From positions 62,001-126,000 of the forward strand of contig NZ_BEWM01000001.1 of the NCBI RefSeq assembly GCF_002723935.1: 64,000 bases of DNA, in the 5' to 3' direction. The notes below the pieces were generated by a model that was not told the DNA's origin, did not search any database, and saw nothing but the letters and a program-made list of their open reading frames with translations. This document shows positions 35,563 through 44,106 of this stretch, piece after piece (position 1 is the first letter of the stretch; each line of letters starts with the position of its first letter). This DNA comes from Gluconobacter cerinus. Lineage in GTDB: Bacteria; Pseudomonadota; Alphaproteobacteria; Acetobacterales; Acetobacteraceae. The position numbers and the translations under genes were made by a program.

Positions 35563-36201
35563 TTACTTCCCGCTTTTGCAGGTTGTCTTGCGTGCTTTGT
35601 CAGCCGGTACGGAGACAGCCAGCACGTCATAATCAAAGACCATGACCTTATCGAGATATGGCCCGGCAAATTCCTTGAAGGCCTCATGGGCAGGGTCAAA
35701 GAACGCCGGATCTGTCACCACGGGCTTGCCAACATAGTAGTTCCGGTCCCCTTCAGAGCGGAACGTTACGAGGAACGCCTGCTGCAGGCCGCCCTCTACA
35801 CCTTCCCCACTATTCTGGAACCCGGTCTCAATGCTGACCACAACCGGGCGGCCGTCCGGACGGCGGCTGTCCTGCGCAAGATGCAGAAAACGGCCGGACA
35901 CTTCTGCACGCTGTGCCGTCGTGGCGTCCTTCTTGTACCGGAACATCACCATGTGCCGCACGGTGCCAACATGCCAGTCCGCCGCCGTAAACTGCGCGTA
36001 TCCGACCTGTCGGGCAAGCTGCTGGGAGGCCACCGTTGCGGCTGCCGGTGTATCGCTCGTCACCGGGCCTGATGTCGCGATCGGCAACGAGTACGGATCT
36101 GCTTTGGCTGAGAAGCCCTGCGACAGCCCTGCGATGGACAGAAGGGCAGCTGCTCCCCAGATAAAGCGACGGGACAGAAGTGGTCGAACGTCCATTCTCA
36201 A
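35563..36201 (-). CDS. Exported Dabb-domain protein
   Basis: A 212-residue protein. The N-terminus has SRRFIWGAAALLS, a twin-arginine-like signal, with cleavage probably after SAKA (about residue 35). The central part (about 80-195) has a stress-responsive alpha/beta-barrel (Dabb) pattern: VRHMVMFRYKKDATTAQ and the FDPAHEAFKEFAGPYLDKVMVFDY ending. Dabb proteins are small dimers of varied function. Located between the diiron-protein and M13 peptidase genes on the same strand. Function unknown. Confidence 0.68.
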   Translation of the reverse strand: MRMDVRPLLSRRFIWGAAALLSIAGLSQGFSAKADPYSLPIATSGPVTSDTPAAATVASQQLARQVGYAQFTAADWHVGTVRHMVMFRYKKDATTAQRAEVSGRFLHLAQDSRRPDGRPVVVSIETGFQNSGEGVEGGLQQAFLVTFRSEGDRNYYVGKPVVTDPAFFDPAHEAFKEFAGPYLDKVMVFDYDVLAVSVPADKARKTTCKSGK

Positions 36202-36288
36202 GCTCCAGTTACAAGACAGAAAATGCAGCCCTTCATGGCACGAAATGGCCCCTTCCGTCTTGTGAATTTCCGTAAGTCTGACGAACCG

Positions 36289-37110
36289 TCAGGCCGCAAT
36301 CTGGCGCTGAAACGATTTGCGACGCCACTGGATCAGTCGATACACCCCATTCGCTGCCAGCTTCTGCCAACGGGAATGCGGGGTGAAGCCGATTGTCTTG
36401 AAGATCATCGCCGTCACACGATCAATGTGCTTCTGCTGGTAGAATCCCATGGCTTTGGACATGTAAGCCGCAATGCAGCGCTTGTGATCATAGGGCATAT
36501 CCGGGGATTCATTGGTCGTGTGATAGGCGGACGCCAGCTCATCGTCCTCACTCTCGGTCACACGCCCAAGAGCAATACGCGTCCGTGCCCAGACACTGAG
36601 CTTCTCGCGCTTCAGATAGCGATGCATGTGATCATAGAAGAGTTTGAAATGCCGGTATTCATCGGCGGCAATCTGCTTGCAGATAGCTTTCAGCAGGGGT
36701 TCATCCGTCGCATCCGCCAGTGCCGTGTAAAAAGACGACGTTCCCGTTTCCACCATACAGCGCGCGATCAGTTCGCCCGTGCGGGACCCGCGGATAGACG
36801 CATCGACGTCTGCATCAATCTTGTAACTTGCGCGATAGCGCTCAAACGCCTCTTCATAGTCCCAGCTCGGATCTGCCAGCATGGCCCAGCGGCCCAGAGC
36901 ATCTCCGTGCTGAACTTCTTCCACTGCCCAGTTGGCTGTTGCTGCGCTGAAATCCGGGTCTCCCACAAAGACGTGTCTCAGATATTCAGCGTAGTCCAAG
37001 CCATTCTTTTCAACGACTGAAGCAGACTTCACCAGAGGAATGATATCCGGGTCCACGCGGGATGGATCAAAGGAATCCCAGTCCATCTGCTCGATACGCC
37101 AGTGTTTCAT
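36289..37110 (-). CDS. Ferritin-like diiron protein (acyl-ACP desaturase-like)
   Basis: A 273-residue soluble helical protein carrying two diiron motifs: EEVQHGD (about residue 63) and, after Glu in MVETGTSSFY, the DEYRHFKLF segment (about 150). Spacing and the EExxH/DExxH pair resemble plant-type soluble acyl-ACP desaturases and the wider ferritin-like superfamily. The start at 37110 (MKHWRIEQ) is preferred over 37233, which would overlap bioB. It diverges from bioB with a 101-base shared promoter region. A role in acyl-chain oxidation is plausible but unproven. Confidence 0.72.
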   Translation of the reverse strand: MKHWRIEQMDWDSFDPSRVDPDIIPLVKSASVVEKNGLDYAEYLRHVFVGDPDFSAATANWAVEEVQHGDALGRWAMLADPSWDYEEAFERYRASYKIDADVDASIRGSRTGELIARCMVETGTSSFYTALADATDEPLLKAICKQIAADEYRHFKLFYDHMHRYLKREKLSVWARTRIALGRVTESEDDELASAYHTTNESPDMPYDHKRCIAAYMSKAMGFYQQKHIDRVTAMIFKTIGFTPHSRWQKLAANGVYRLIQWRRKSFQRQIAA

Positions 37111-37211
37111 CGCTTTGCCTCGTCCGTTTTCCGGCTCATAATCATGACGATGAGATGACACGCCGGGGCCATTTTGGGTAGGTGTGAAGCAACAACGTTG
37201 GAGAAAGCCCC

Positions 37212-38252
37212 GTGACGGCTCAGAAAATGACACAGCCAGACGTCCGCCACGACTGGACGCGCGCTGAAGTTGAAGCGCTGATCAACCTTCCCTTCCCGGA
37301 CCTGATGTTCCGCGCCCAGGAACTGCATCGTCGTTATTTCGACCCCACAAAAGTGCAGATTTCCACGCTTCTTTCGATCAAGACAGGCGGCTGCCCCGAA
37401 GACTGCGCCTACTGTCCGCAGAGCGCCCGACACGAAAAAAGTGTTAAGGCTGAGCGTCTGATGGCCGTCGAAAAGGTGATGACCGAGGCGCGTGCAGCAA
37501 AGGCAGCAGGCGCAGGCCGATTCTGCATGGGTGCTGCCTGGCGCTCCCCGAAGGACCACGATCTCGACTCCGTTTGTGAGATGATCGAGGGCGTAAAGTC
37601 CCTTGGTCTCGAAACATGCGTCACGCTGGGAATGCTGGACTCTGTACAGTCTCAGCGCCTGAAGGATGCCGGGCTGGATTATTACAACCACAACCTCGAC
37701 ACCTCCGAGGAATTCTACGGCTCCATCATCTCCACCCGCACGTATCAGGAGCGCCTCGACACGCTCTCTAACGTGCGCGATGCCGGCATCAATGTCTGCT
37801 GTGGCGGAATCGTGGGTATGGGCGAAGATCTGTCCGACCGCGCTGGCCTGCTGATGACGCTCGCCAACCTGCCGAAGCATCCCGAGAGCGTGCCCATCAA
37901 TCTGCTCGTTCGCGTTGAAGGCACACCGTTAGGTGAAGCTGAAGCGGTCGATCCGATCACATTCGTTCGCATCATCGCTACGGCCCGCATCATGATGCCG
38001 GAAAGCCATGTCCGTCTGGCCGCAGGGCGTGAAAACATGACGGATGAGGCACATGCTCTGTGCTTCCTCGCAGGTGCCAACTCCATCTTCTGTGGCGAGA
38101 AGCTCCTGACCACGCCAAACCCTGCTGAACACCGCGACCGTCAGCTTCTGTCCGCTCTGGGCATGACGCCGATGGTTCAGTCTGAAGCAGAAATGGGAAC
38201 GCTACGTCCTGCCGTTCCGGACGTTGCTGCCTACGAAGCGGCTCTGTCCTAA
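37212..38252 (+). CDS. bioB: Biotin synthase
   Basis: A radical-SAM enzyme inserting sulfur into dethiobiotin. It has 346 residues, with the [4Fe-4S] motif C-x3-C-x2-C in [13 protein letters not shown] (about residue 60), plus [19 protein letters not shown] and RLAAGRENM typical of BioB, including the [2Fe-2S] ligand Arg region. GTG start with GGAGAAA upstream. No other biotin genes are in the window. An inverted repeat with GC-rich arms but no T-run follows (38260-38291). Confidence 0.97.
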   Translation: MTAQKMTQPDVRHDWTRAEVEALINLPFPDLMFRAQELHRRYFDPTKVQISTLLSIKTGGCPEDCAYCPQSARHEKSVKAERLMAVEKVMTEARAAKAAGAGRFCMGAAWRSPKDHDLDSVCEMIEGVKSLGLETCVTLGMLDSVQSQRLKDAGLDYYNHNLDTSEEFYGSIISTRTYQERLDTLSNVRDAGINVCCGGIVGMGEDLSDRAGLLMTLANLPKHPESVPINLLVRVEGTPLGEAEAVDPITFVRIIATARIMMPESHVRLAAGRENMTDEAHALCFLAGANSIFCGEKLLTTPNPAEHRDRQLLSALGMTPMVQSEAEMGTLRPAVPDVAAYEAALS

Positions 38253-38259
38253 CCAACAA

Positions 38260-38291
38260 GGGCGAGGCATGCTGTTTGCAGCGCCTCGCCC
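38260..38291. terminator. Hairpin between bioB and flavodoxin gene
   Basis: Arms GGGCGAGGC and GCCTCGCCC separated by 14 bases, between convergent genes. No T-tract follows on either strand, so a weak or factor-assisted terminator at best. Confidence 0.45.
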
Positions 38292-38304
38292 CACACATTG
38301 CTGA

Positions 38305-38859
38305 TTAAGCTTTTAAACGCGCCGCAATATCAGCCACACGACGGCCATAGCGCTCAGCCGTCAGCAGATCTCCCTTCTGAACACCATCGACACCCGCGTT
38401 TGCTGGAGCGCGCGCCAGAAGCCCGACTGAGCCACCCAGATTGTTCGGATCGCCGCTCGTTGCCTCAAGAGTGTTGGACGGCGGAATTCCCAAACTCACC
38501 CAGATGCCACCATGCTGGGATGCAAGTGTTTGCAGCGTAATCAACGTCACCTGCTTGTCCCCGTTCGGACTGGCAGAGTTCGTGAAGCCACCGAATACCT
38601 TGTCCTGCCAGCCGCGCGTGAACCAAATTTTGGACGTGGCGTCTGCAAATTTCTTAAACTGCCAACTCACATTCCCCATGTAGGTTGGCGTTCCAAAGAT
38701 GATGGCATCTGCGTCATCCAGTGCGGCCCACTCTGCCTCGGTAATTTCACCATCCACGCTAATTGCCACGAGTTGAGCCTCAGCTCCCTGAGCCACATGC
38801 TCCGCCACCATTTTGGTGTGCCCATACCCTGAGTGATAGACGACCAAGACTTTAGACAT
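38305..38859 (-). CDS. Flavodoxin-fold NAD(P)H:quinone oxidoreductase-like (WrbA/NADPH-reductase family)
   Basis: A 184-residue FMN protein. The N-terminus VLVVYHSGYGHTKMVAEHV binds phosphate of FMN; FGTPTYMGNVSWQFKKFAD and GGFTNSASPNGDK complete the site. Relatives reduce quinones by two electrons and protect from electrophiles. The start at 38859 has AGGACAGGA upstream; a 52-residue extension is rejected. It diverges from an HxlR-type regulator, the usual arrangement for quinone/electrophile-inducible reductases. Confidence 0.85.
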   Translation of the reverse strand: MSKVLVVYHSGYGHTKMVAEHVAQGAEAQLVAISVDGEITEAEWAALDDADAIIFGTPTYMGNVSWQFKKFADATSKIWFTRGWQDKVFGGFTNSASPNGDKQVTLITLQTLASQHGGIWVSLGIPPSNTLEATSGDPNNLGGSVGLLARAPANAGVDGVQKGDLLTAERYGRRVADIAARLKA

Positions 38860-38905
38860 CGTTCCTGTCCTTCGAACCAAGAGATCAAACATACAATGCG
38901 ATACG

Positions 38906-38943
38906 TGGTATCCATTGGAAACCAGCACTCTTTCTGGTATTAC
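38906..38943 (+). promoter_or_regulatory. hxlR promoter with overlapping palindromic operator
   Basis: A -35 TTGGAA (38915-38920) and -10 TATTAC (38938-38943) are 17 bases apart, upstream of the HxlR gene. The -35 lies inside an imperfect palindrome GGTATCCATTGGAAACC (38907-38923, 14 of 17 positions symmetric). This is a natural binding site for the dimeric regulator, controlling itself and the divergent flavodoxin gene. Confidence 0.6.
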
Positions 38944-38981
38944 GCTGAAAAATTCGGGACAAGAAGGCACTTTCAAGACAC

Positions 38982-39389
38982 ATGGTAACCTCGCAGAAAC
39001 CAGACACACCGGCACGAAACCTCTGTTTCAACGTCTATGCGAAAGAGTGTCCGACCCGCATGGTGCTGGACAGGCTCGGTGACAAATGGGCCCTTTTGGT
39101 GCTGGACCGCCTTCAGAATGACGTTGTGCGCTTCAATGCCCTCAAGCGGGACATCAATGGGATCTCGCAGAAAATCCTGTCTCAGGTGCTGAAAAACCTG
39201 GAGCGCGACGGGCTTATTTTAAGGCAAGCTTATCCAACCGTGCCCGTCACTGTTGAATACAGCCTCAAGCCTCTCGGAGAGACCCTGATCCAGGCTGTTT
39301 CGAGCCTCACGCACTGGGCTGAAACCCATATGGCTGACATTCAGGACTCTCAACGTCTTTACGATGAAGCAAAAAACAGCGCGCTCTGA
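38982..39389 (+). CDS. HxlR-family transcriptional regulator
   Basis: A 135-residue winged helix-turn-helix protein (about residues 20-110: CPTRMVLDRLGDKWALLVL, LKRDINGISQKILSQVLKNLERDGL). Two N-terminal cysteines (15 and 23) sit where YodB/HypR/QorR-type HxlR proteins carry redox- or quinone-sensing thiols. It is divergent from the flavodoxin-type reductase, which is probably its target, through the palindrome at 38907-38923. Thiol sensing is inferred from position only. Confidence 0.88.
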   Translation: MVTSQKPDTPARNLCFNVYAKECPTRMVLDRLGDKWALLVLDRLQNDVVRFNALKRDINGISQKILSQVLKNLERDGLILRQAYPTVPVTVEYSLKPLGETLIQAVSSLTHWAETHMADIQDSQRLYDEAKNSAL

Positions 39390-39494
39390 CATTTTGCGCT
39401 TTCCATGAAGCCATTTTTCAACTTTTCCCTTGGCCTCGTAGCCGTTCTTTCCTAAACCCTCGCCCTTCGCGAATTCGGGACGGGACCAGCCAAA

Positions 39495-40799
39495 ATGACG
39501 ACGCAACCTCTTAAAGCGCCAAAAATTCGCGTCGGCATCGACTTTGGAACGACCAACAGTGTCGTCGTCATCGCAGATGAACAGGGCAACACGCAGCCTG
39601 CCATCTTCAACTTCATTGACAGCCCGTCTTCCGAAACCTGCCGCACCCTGCTCTGTCTCTGGATGGATCAGGAGGGCAATCGACGCGTTCTTCAGGACGC
39701 TATCGGGCTTGATGCCATCGAAGCCTATCTGGATGATCCGGCAGAAAGCCGCCTCATCATGTCCATGAAAACCTATCTGGCTCAGGGCTCATTCCGCGAA
39801 ACACGTGTTTTTGCCTCAACCATGACGCTTCAGAACCTGATCGCCCGGTTCCTGCGTTCCCTGATGGACAAAGCCGGCATTACACCAGAGCAGGTCAGCA
39901 CAACGATCGGCAGGCCCGTGCGCTTTGCGGGTGAACTGGCCGATGACGATCTGGGTGTGAAGCGCCTGAAGGAAAGCTTTGTCGAGGCAGGTTTTACTGA
40001 GCCGAACGTCGTGCTTGAGCCCGAAGGGGCTGGCTGGCGCTTCATGCAGCGACTGGATGCACCAGCAACCGTGCTGGTGGGAGACTTCGGCGGCGGCACA
40101 AGCGATTTCTCTGTCATGCGCTTTGACCCCCATGGCACACCGCGCACCGTCACACTGGGTCATTCCGGTGTCGGGATCGCGGGAGACCAGTTTGACTTCC
40201 GTATTATCGACAATGTCGTCGCACCCGCACTTGGTCGGGACACGACATATCGGGTGATGGGTGGGCAGCCTCTTCCCGTCCCTATTGAATGGTATGCGAG
40301 CCTCGGGCGCTGGCATCGCCTGTCCCTGATGCGGACCCCTCAAACCCTTCGCAGCATTGCAGACGTCGCAAAAACGGCCTCCGATCCGCAGAAGCTGCGA
40401 AATCTGCTGCGTCTGATTGAAGATCAGGAAGGCCAGAACCTGTATCGGGCGATTGGTCAGGCCAAAAGCGATCTCTCACGGCACGACAGCACGGTCCTGA
40501 AGTTCAGCCACCGGGATCTGAAAATCGAACAGACCATCACGCGTGCAGATTTCGAAAGCTGGATCAAACCCGATCTGGAAAAACTCGCAGCCGCCATCGA
40601 CGATGCCCTGAACGTTACAGGCCTCGGCATTGACGATATCGATCATGTCTTCCTCACCGGCGGCACGTCTTTCGTTCCGGCTGTTCGGAAGTTGTTCACG
40701 GATCGCTTTGGTGAAAGCCGCGTCGATGGCGGATCAGAATTCGTCTCTGTCGCTGAAGGTCTGGCCCTGATCGAAGTGGAAGCAAGAGCCTCGGCCTGA
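39495..40799 (+). CDS. Short Hsp70-family protein (YegD-like)
   Basis: A 434-residue ATPase of the actin/Hsp70 fold. Phosphate motifs are VGIDFGTTNSVVV (about residue 14) and GDFGGGTSDFSV (about 197), with the adenosine segment FLTGGTSFVPAVRKLF near 395. It ends at the nucleotide-binding domain and lacks the substrate-binding and lid domains of DnaK (about 640 residues), as in YegD-type proteins. No DnaJ or GrpE gene is nearby. It ends five bases from the convergent GH32 gene. Client or role unknown. Confidence 0.87.
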   Translation: MTTQPLKAPKIRVGIDFGTTNSVVVIADEQGNTQPAIFNFIDSPSSETCRTLLCLWMDQEGNRRVLQDAIGLDAIEAYLDDPAESRLIMSMKTYLAQGSFRETRVFASTMTLQNLIARFLRSLMDKAGITPEQVSTTIGRPVRFAGELADDDLGVKRLKESFVEAGFTEPNVVLEPEGAGWRFMQRLDAPATVLVGDFGGGTSDFSVMRFDPHGTPRTVTLGHSGVGIAGDQFDFRIIDNVVAPALGRDTTYRVMGGQPLPVPIEWYASLGRWHRLSLMRTPQTLRSIADVAKTASDPQKLRNLLRLIEDQEGQNLYRAIGQAKSDLSRHDSTVLKFSHRDLKIEQTITRADFESWIKPDLEKLAAAIDDALNVTGLGIDDIDHVFLTGGTSFVPAVRKLFTDRFGESRVDGGSEFVSVAEGLALIEVEARASA

Positions 40800-40803
40800 A
40801 TGT

Positions 40804-42249
40804 TCAGACCGGGCTACTGGTCAGGCGATCTGGAGAAATGGGTTTCATCGCGCAGGCAGAAACAACGGCCTCACGGAATGTTCCTTCCACAGACAACTTG
40901 AAGGCCACATTCGTATTTCCATAAGCCCGGGTCGTGAGACAGACACCTGAAGAGGTAAAAATTTCCACGACCGAACCATCTACGAAAATATCCAGCATAT
41001 TGCGGGCGGCCAATGGCAAGGGTGCGGAATCTCCATTGGCCATCAATTCTTTTCCGGGCCGGTATGGATCGTAATCAAGCTCCAGAAATGACCCCTCCCC
41101 TCCAAATGTCAGGCGCCCGGCCTCGGTTCCGATAAAGGTCAGACGAATTCGGCCATTCGGTCCATCGGGAGCGGCCCAGGATGAGGGCGTGAGTCGGCGG
41201 AAATGCGGGCCTTCCAACGCTGCCAGATTGGGATGGGGTGCAAGACGCAGAGCCGCATCCCCGTCAGCCGTAAGAACCCGCGGTAAAGACATGACACCAC
41301 TCCAGCCCGCTTCCATGGCCCCATGACTGCGCTCAGGCTTTTCAGGCACCCAACCCCAGAGAACGCGCCGTCCGTGCTCATCTAACATGGTCCGTCCGGC
41401 ATAGAACGAGCCATATCCAAGCGGCTGAATAATGCGCGGATGAAATGCGCCTTCGCTGTAAATGCCTGAGGCATAATAAACAGTACTGCCCAGCGAGTAG
41501 ATCAGAACCCAAGTGTCACCGAGCACAAAAAAATCCGGGCATTCCATGGCATCGTCGTAAGAGCCAGCCTGATGCGTGGGGCCATAGAAAACAGTGCGAT
41601 AGGTCCAGTCTTTCAGATTTTCGCTATCGTATTTCAGAATGACGCCACCCGGACCAAACTCGGATTGCCGAACGCTGGCGCCGAGCAGCATGTGCCATCT
41701 CTCGTGATCCTTCCAGACGAGCGGGTCGCGAAATCCATCAACATGCAATCCCGGCGGAGGCTCAGACAGAACCGGGACGGGGTTCTGCTTCCATTGCATC
41801 ATCTGAAGATCAGATGTCGCCGTGCACTGCACGGATGGCTCAATCCCCGTGTAAAAAGCGATCGCCTGATCTTCAACGATCACAACGCAACCACTGAAAA
41901 CTCCGAGGGCATCTGGTCCCCCGGGGACAGGGCTCATCGCAACGGGTTCGTGATGCCAGTGAACGAGATCAGGGCTGGTCGCATGGCCCCAGTGAATGTT
42001 TCCAAACGCAGCTTTGTCCGGCCCCCACTGATAGAACATGTGATAGCGACCATTGACCCAGACCGGGCCGCAAGGATCGTTCATCCACCCATCAGGGGCA
42101 ATCAGATGATATTGAGGGCGCAACCGATCCACAGCCATCACGGCGGCTGACGGAAGACGATAAGGACGCGCCTGACTCCTGCGCGTCAGCCTCAGAGCGA
42201 GCAAGGCCACTCCAGACCCAAGAACCATTCGCCTGGATGTAGGCCTCAT
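40804..42249 (-). CDS. Glycoside hydrolase family 32 (levanase/fructosidase), Tat-exported
   Basis: A 481-residue beta-fructofuranosidase. The nucleophile Asp is in GWMNDPCG (about residue 56), the stabiliser in GFRDPLVW, and the acid/base Glu in MECPDFF (about 240). A C-terminal beta-sandwich contains VDGSVVEIF (about 430). The N-terminus SRRMVLGSGVALLAL is a twin-arginine signal, implying folded export. Likely splits sucrose, inulin or levan outside the cytoplasm. It follows the MCE operon on the same strand after 79 bases. Substrate range is unproven. Confidence 0.9.
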   Translation of the reverse strand: MRPTSRRMVLGSGVALLALRLTRRSQARPYRLPSAAVMAVDRLRPQYHLIAPDGWMNDPCGPVWVNGRYHMFYQWGPDKAAFGNIHWGHATSPDLVHWHHEPVAMSPVPGGPDALGVFSGCVVIVEDQAIAFYTGIEPSVQCTATSDLQMMQWKQNPVPVLSEPPPGLHVDGFRDPLVWKDHERWHMLLGASVRQSEFGPGGVILKYDSENLKDWTYRTVFYGPTHQAGSYDDAMECPDFFVLGDTWVLIYSLGSTVYYASGIYSEGAFHPRIIQPLGYGSFYAGRTMLDEHGRRVLWGWVPEKPERSHGAMEAGWSGVMSLPRVLTADGDAALRLAPHPNLAALEGPHFRRLTPSSWAAPDGPNGRIRLTFIGTEAGRLTFGGEGSFLELDYDPYRPGKELMANGDSAPLPLAARNMLDIFVDGSVVEIFTSSGVCLTTRAYGNTNVAFKLSVEGTFREAVVSACAMKPISPDRLTSSPV

Positions 42250-42328
42250 CTTCTCTCCCTCTCATTCCGATTCCGTTACTATCGAATGAGAGGGGCGGCT
42301 CTGGCAATGACGGAAAAATTTTCCTTGA

Positions 42329-43153
42329 TCAGCGAATGGCTGCCGCAGGCGCACTTACAGCAGAGACCGTGATGGAAGCTTTCTCCACATGGCCAGTCTG
42401 CTGCACGCTTCGGCTTGAGAGTTCCTGCTGTCGTAAAGCGGCGGCGGTGTTCATGTCACCCTGTGCTTCAGCAGCTTGAGCCGCGACAAGCAGAGCACGC
42501 CGCATTCCCTCATAATCCTGCGCATCCCGTCTCTTCTGTGTCAGGGACATGGCCTGTTCCAGCGCAAGTGCTGGCGCATGATTCAGGAGTGCCAGACGCG
42601 CCGCCAGATCCTGATGGTCCAGCATGGCAGCAGGCTCTTTTGAGGGAGCCAATAACGCTTCCATGCGGGTCAACTGCGCTGTATCACCCTGATCCGAAGC
42701 CCCTAGACCAGCCAGATAAGCCGCACGATTGCGAATGCCCACATCAGGCGACTGAAGCGCCACGAGCGCGGATGCCTCAGAACCCGTCAGGTCATGCTGC
42801 CGATAGAGCGCTGCACTTCTGACAAGCTCCAGCTCACTGGTCTGACTGTACTGACGCAGCTTCAGGGCTTTTCCGGTGCGATCGAGCGCTGTCAAAGCAT
42901 CGGCAGGCTTATTTTCTTCCAGCAGGGCCGTCGCAAGATTGAAGCCCGCATCATGGATCTGGGCAGCATCATCCCGGATAAGGGCACGGTCCATCGCCGC
43001 ACGGTACTGACTTTCGGACTGGTCTGGATGTCCAAGCTCAAAAGCGCTCCGCCCGGTGTCCATGGCGTTTTCATAAGCCTGATCCTGATCAGGCCCCTTC
43101 GTCACAGACGAGCAACTTGCCATGACAAGACACAGCAGAATCATACGCTTCAT
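42329..43153 (-). CDS. Lipoprotein with TPR-like helices, last gene of MCE operon
   Basis: A 274-residue lipoprotein: MKRMILLCLVMASC with the acylated Cys at residue 14, then an all-helical, Ala/Leu-rich body with several TPR-like pairs (for example AFELGHPDQSESQYRAAM and ALLEENKPADALTAL). The start at 43153 overlaps the MCE gene stop by four bases, so it is coupled. It occupies the position where PqiC/MlaC-type partners usually lie but resembles neither. Probably scaffolds the transport complex; inference. Confidence 0.7.
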   Translation of the reverse strand: MKRMILLCLVMASCSSVTKGPDQDQAYENAMDTGRSAFELGHPDQSESQYRAAMDRALIRDDAAQIHDAGFNLATALLEENKPADALTALDRTGKALKLRQYSQTSELELVRSAALYRQHDLTGSEASALVALQSPDVGIRNRAAYLAGLGASDQGDTAQLTRMEALLAPSKEPAAMLDHQDLAARLALLNHAPALALEQAMSLTQKRRDAQDYEGMRRALLVAAQAAEAQGDMNTAAALRQQELSSRSVQQTGHVEKASITVSAVSAPAAAIR

Positions 43154-44106
43154 GGACGGACAGCCTCCGCTGGCAGACGATGACTGGGCGCTTTCTGCGC
43201 TGTACCACCCAGCAGCCATAGGCCCCTGAGCTGATCTGTCAGCTTGCGGAGACTATTGGCACTCGCTTCCGCCTGCGTGATGAGCGCAGGAAGCTGGGCC
43301 GTTGCGGCACTGGCATGGGTAATCGTTTCCTGCACCTGCGGCATGCTCTTGCGAAGGCTGTCCGTGGCCGATTTGGCATTGTCCATCGTGCCATCAGCTT
43401 TGGTCATGACACCCCCAAGCTGCTTTTCGATCGGCTGAAGGCGGGCGATAACTTCTGTAAGATTTTCCAGCGCCTGATTGGCTTTCTGAAGAGTATCGTC
43501 CTTTGAAAGAAGCCCGCCAACCGTGCCCTTGCCAGCCCGCATGTCCGTCAGCATGTCGTTGACCTGCCTGGTAATGGCCTGAACGCTATCCATTGCAGGG
43601 ACGAGCTTGTTTCTCAGGTCCGTAACCGTCTGGGTGATCACGTCTGCCGGGTTTGCCTCTACCGTTGCGTTCAGCACGGCATAGCCCCAGTCCATGTCTT
43701 CCCCACGTCCACGGCCTAACTCGATATAGCTGGCACCGGCCACCACGAAACGATGCCGGATCACCGCGGCACTATCCTGACGGATGAAGGGCACAAATTG
43801 TGGCTCGATGTAGCCCTCGGCATACATGCGGCCAGTGCTGTTCAAATCCAGATGGCGAATTTCACCGGCATGCACGCCCATGATCTCAATGTCGTCACCA
43901 ATAGCCAGCCCGGCCACGCCGGTTTCCGGCAGGACAAAGTGGATTTTCTTCTCGGGTGTCAGCCACTGCTTGAGAAAGCCGGCTTCTGCCACCGCCACAG
44001 CAAAGAGGACGATGGTCACAAGGACCAGCAATCCCACCCATTCATCCGCATAGCGGTTCTGGAAAAGCGGGCGGGCAGTGTCAGGGCGGCGTACGCGAAA
44101 CATCAA
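43150..44106 (-). CDS. MlaD/MCE-family lipid transport protein
   Basis: A 318-residue inner-membrane-anchored periplasmic protein. One transmembrane helix (about residues 24-45, LLVLVTIVLFAVAVAEA), one MCE domain (about 50-130; GVAGLAIGDDIEIMGVHAGEI), then a long helical coiled region ending in a hydrophobic WLLGG. MCE proteins form hexameric lipid-transfer rings and pair with a MlaE permease and MlaF ATPase, whose homologues are the two genes upstream, linked by four-base or near overlaps. Confidence 0.9.
   Translation of the reverse strand: MMFRVRRPDTARPLFQNRYADEWVGLLVLVTIVLFAVAVAEAGFLKQWLTPEKKIHFVLPETGVAGLAIGDDIEIMGVHAGEIRHLDLNSTGRMYAEGYIEPQFVPFIRQDSAAVIRHRFVVAGASYIELGRGRGEDMDWGYAVLNATVEANPADVITQTVTDLRNKLVPAMDSVQAITRQVNDMLTDMRAGKGTVGGLLSKDDTLQKANQALENLTEVIARLQPIEKQLGGVMTKADGTMDNAKSATDSLRKSMPQVQETITHASAATAQLPALITQAEASANSLRKLTDQLRGLWLLGGTAQKAPSHRLPAEAVRP

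Noticed and set aside
40804-42249. Levansucrase (GH68)
   Set aside because: The WMNDP, FRDP and ECPD motifs and C-terminal sandwich indicate GH32.
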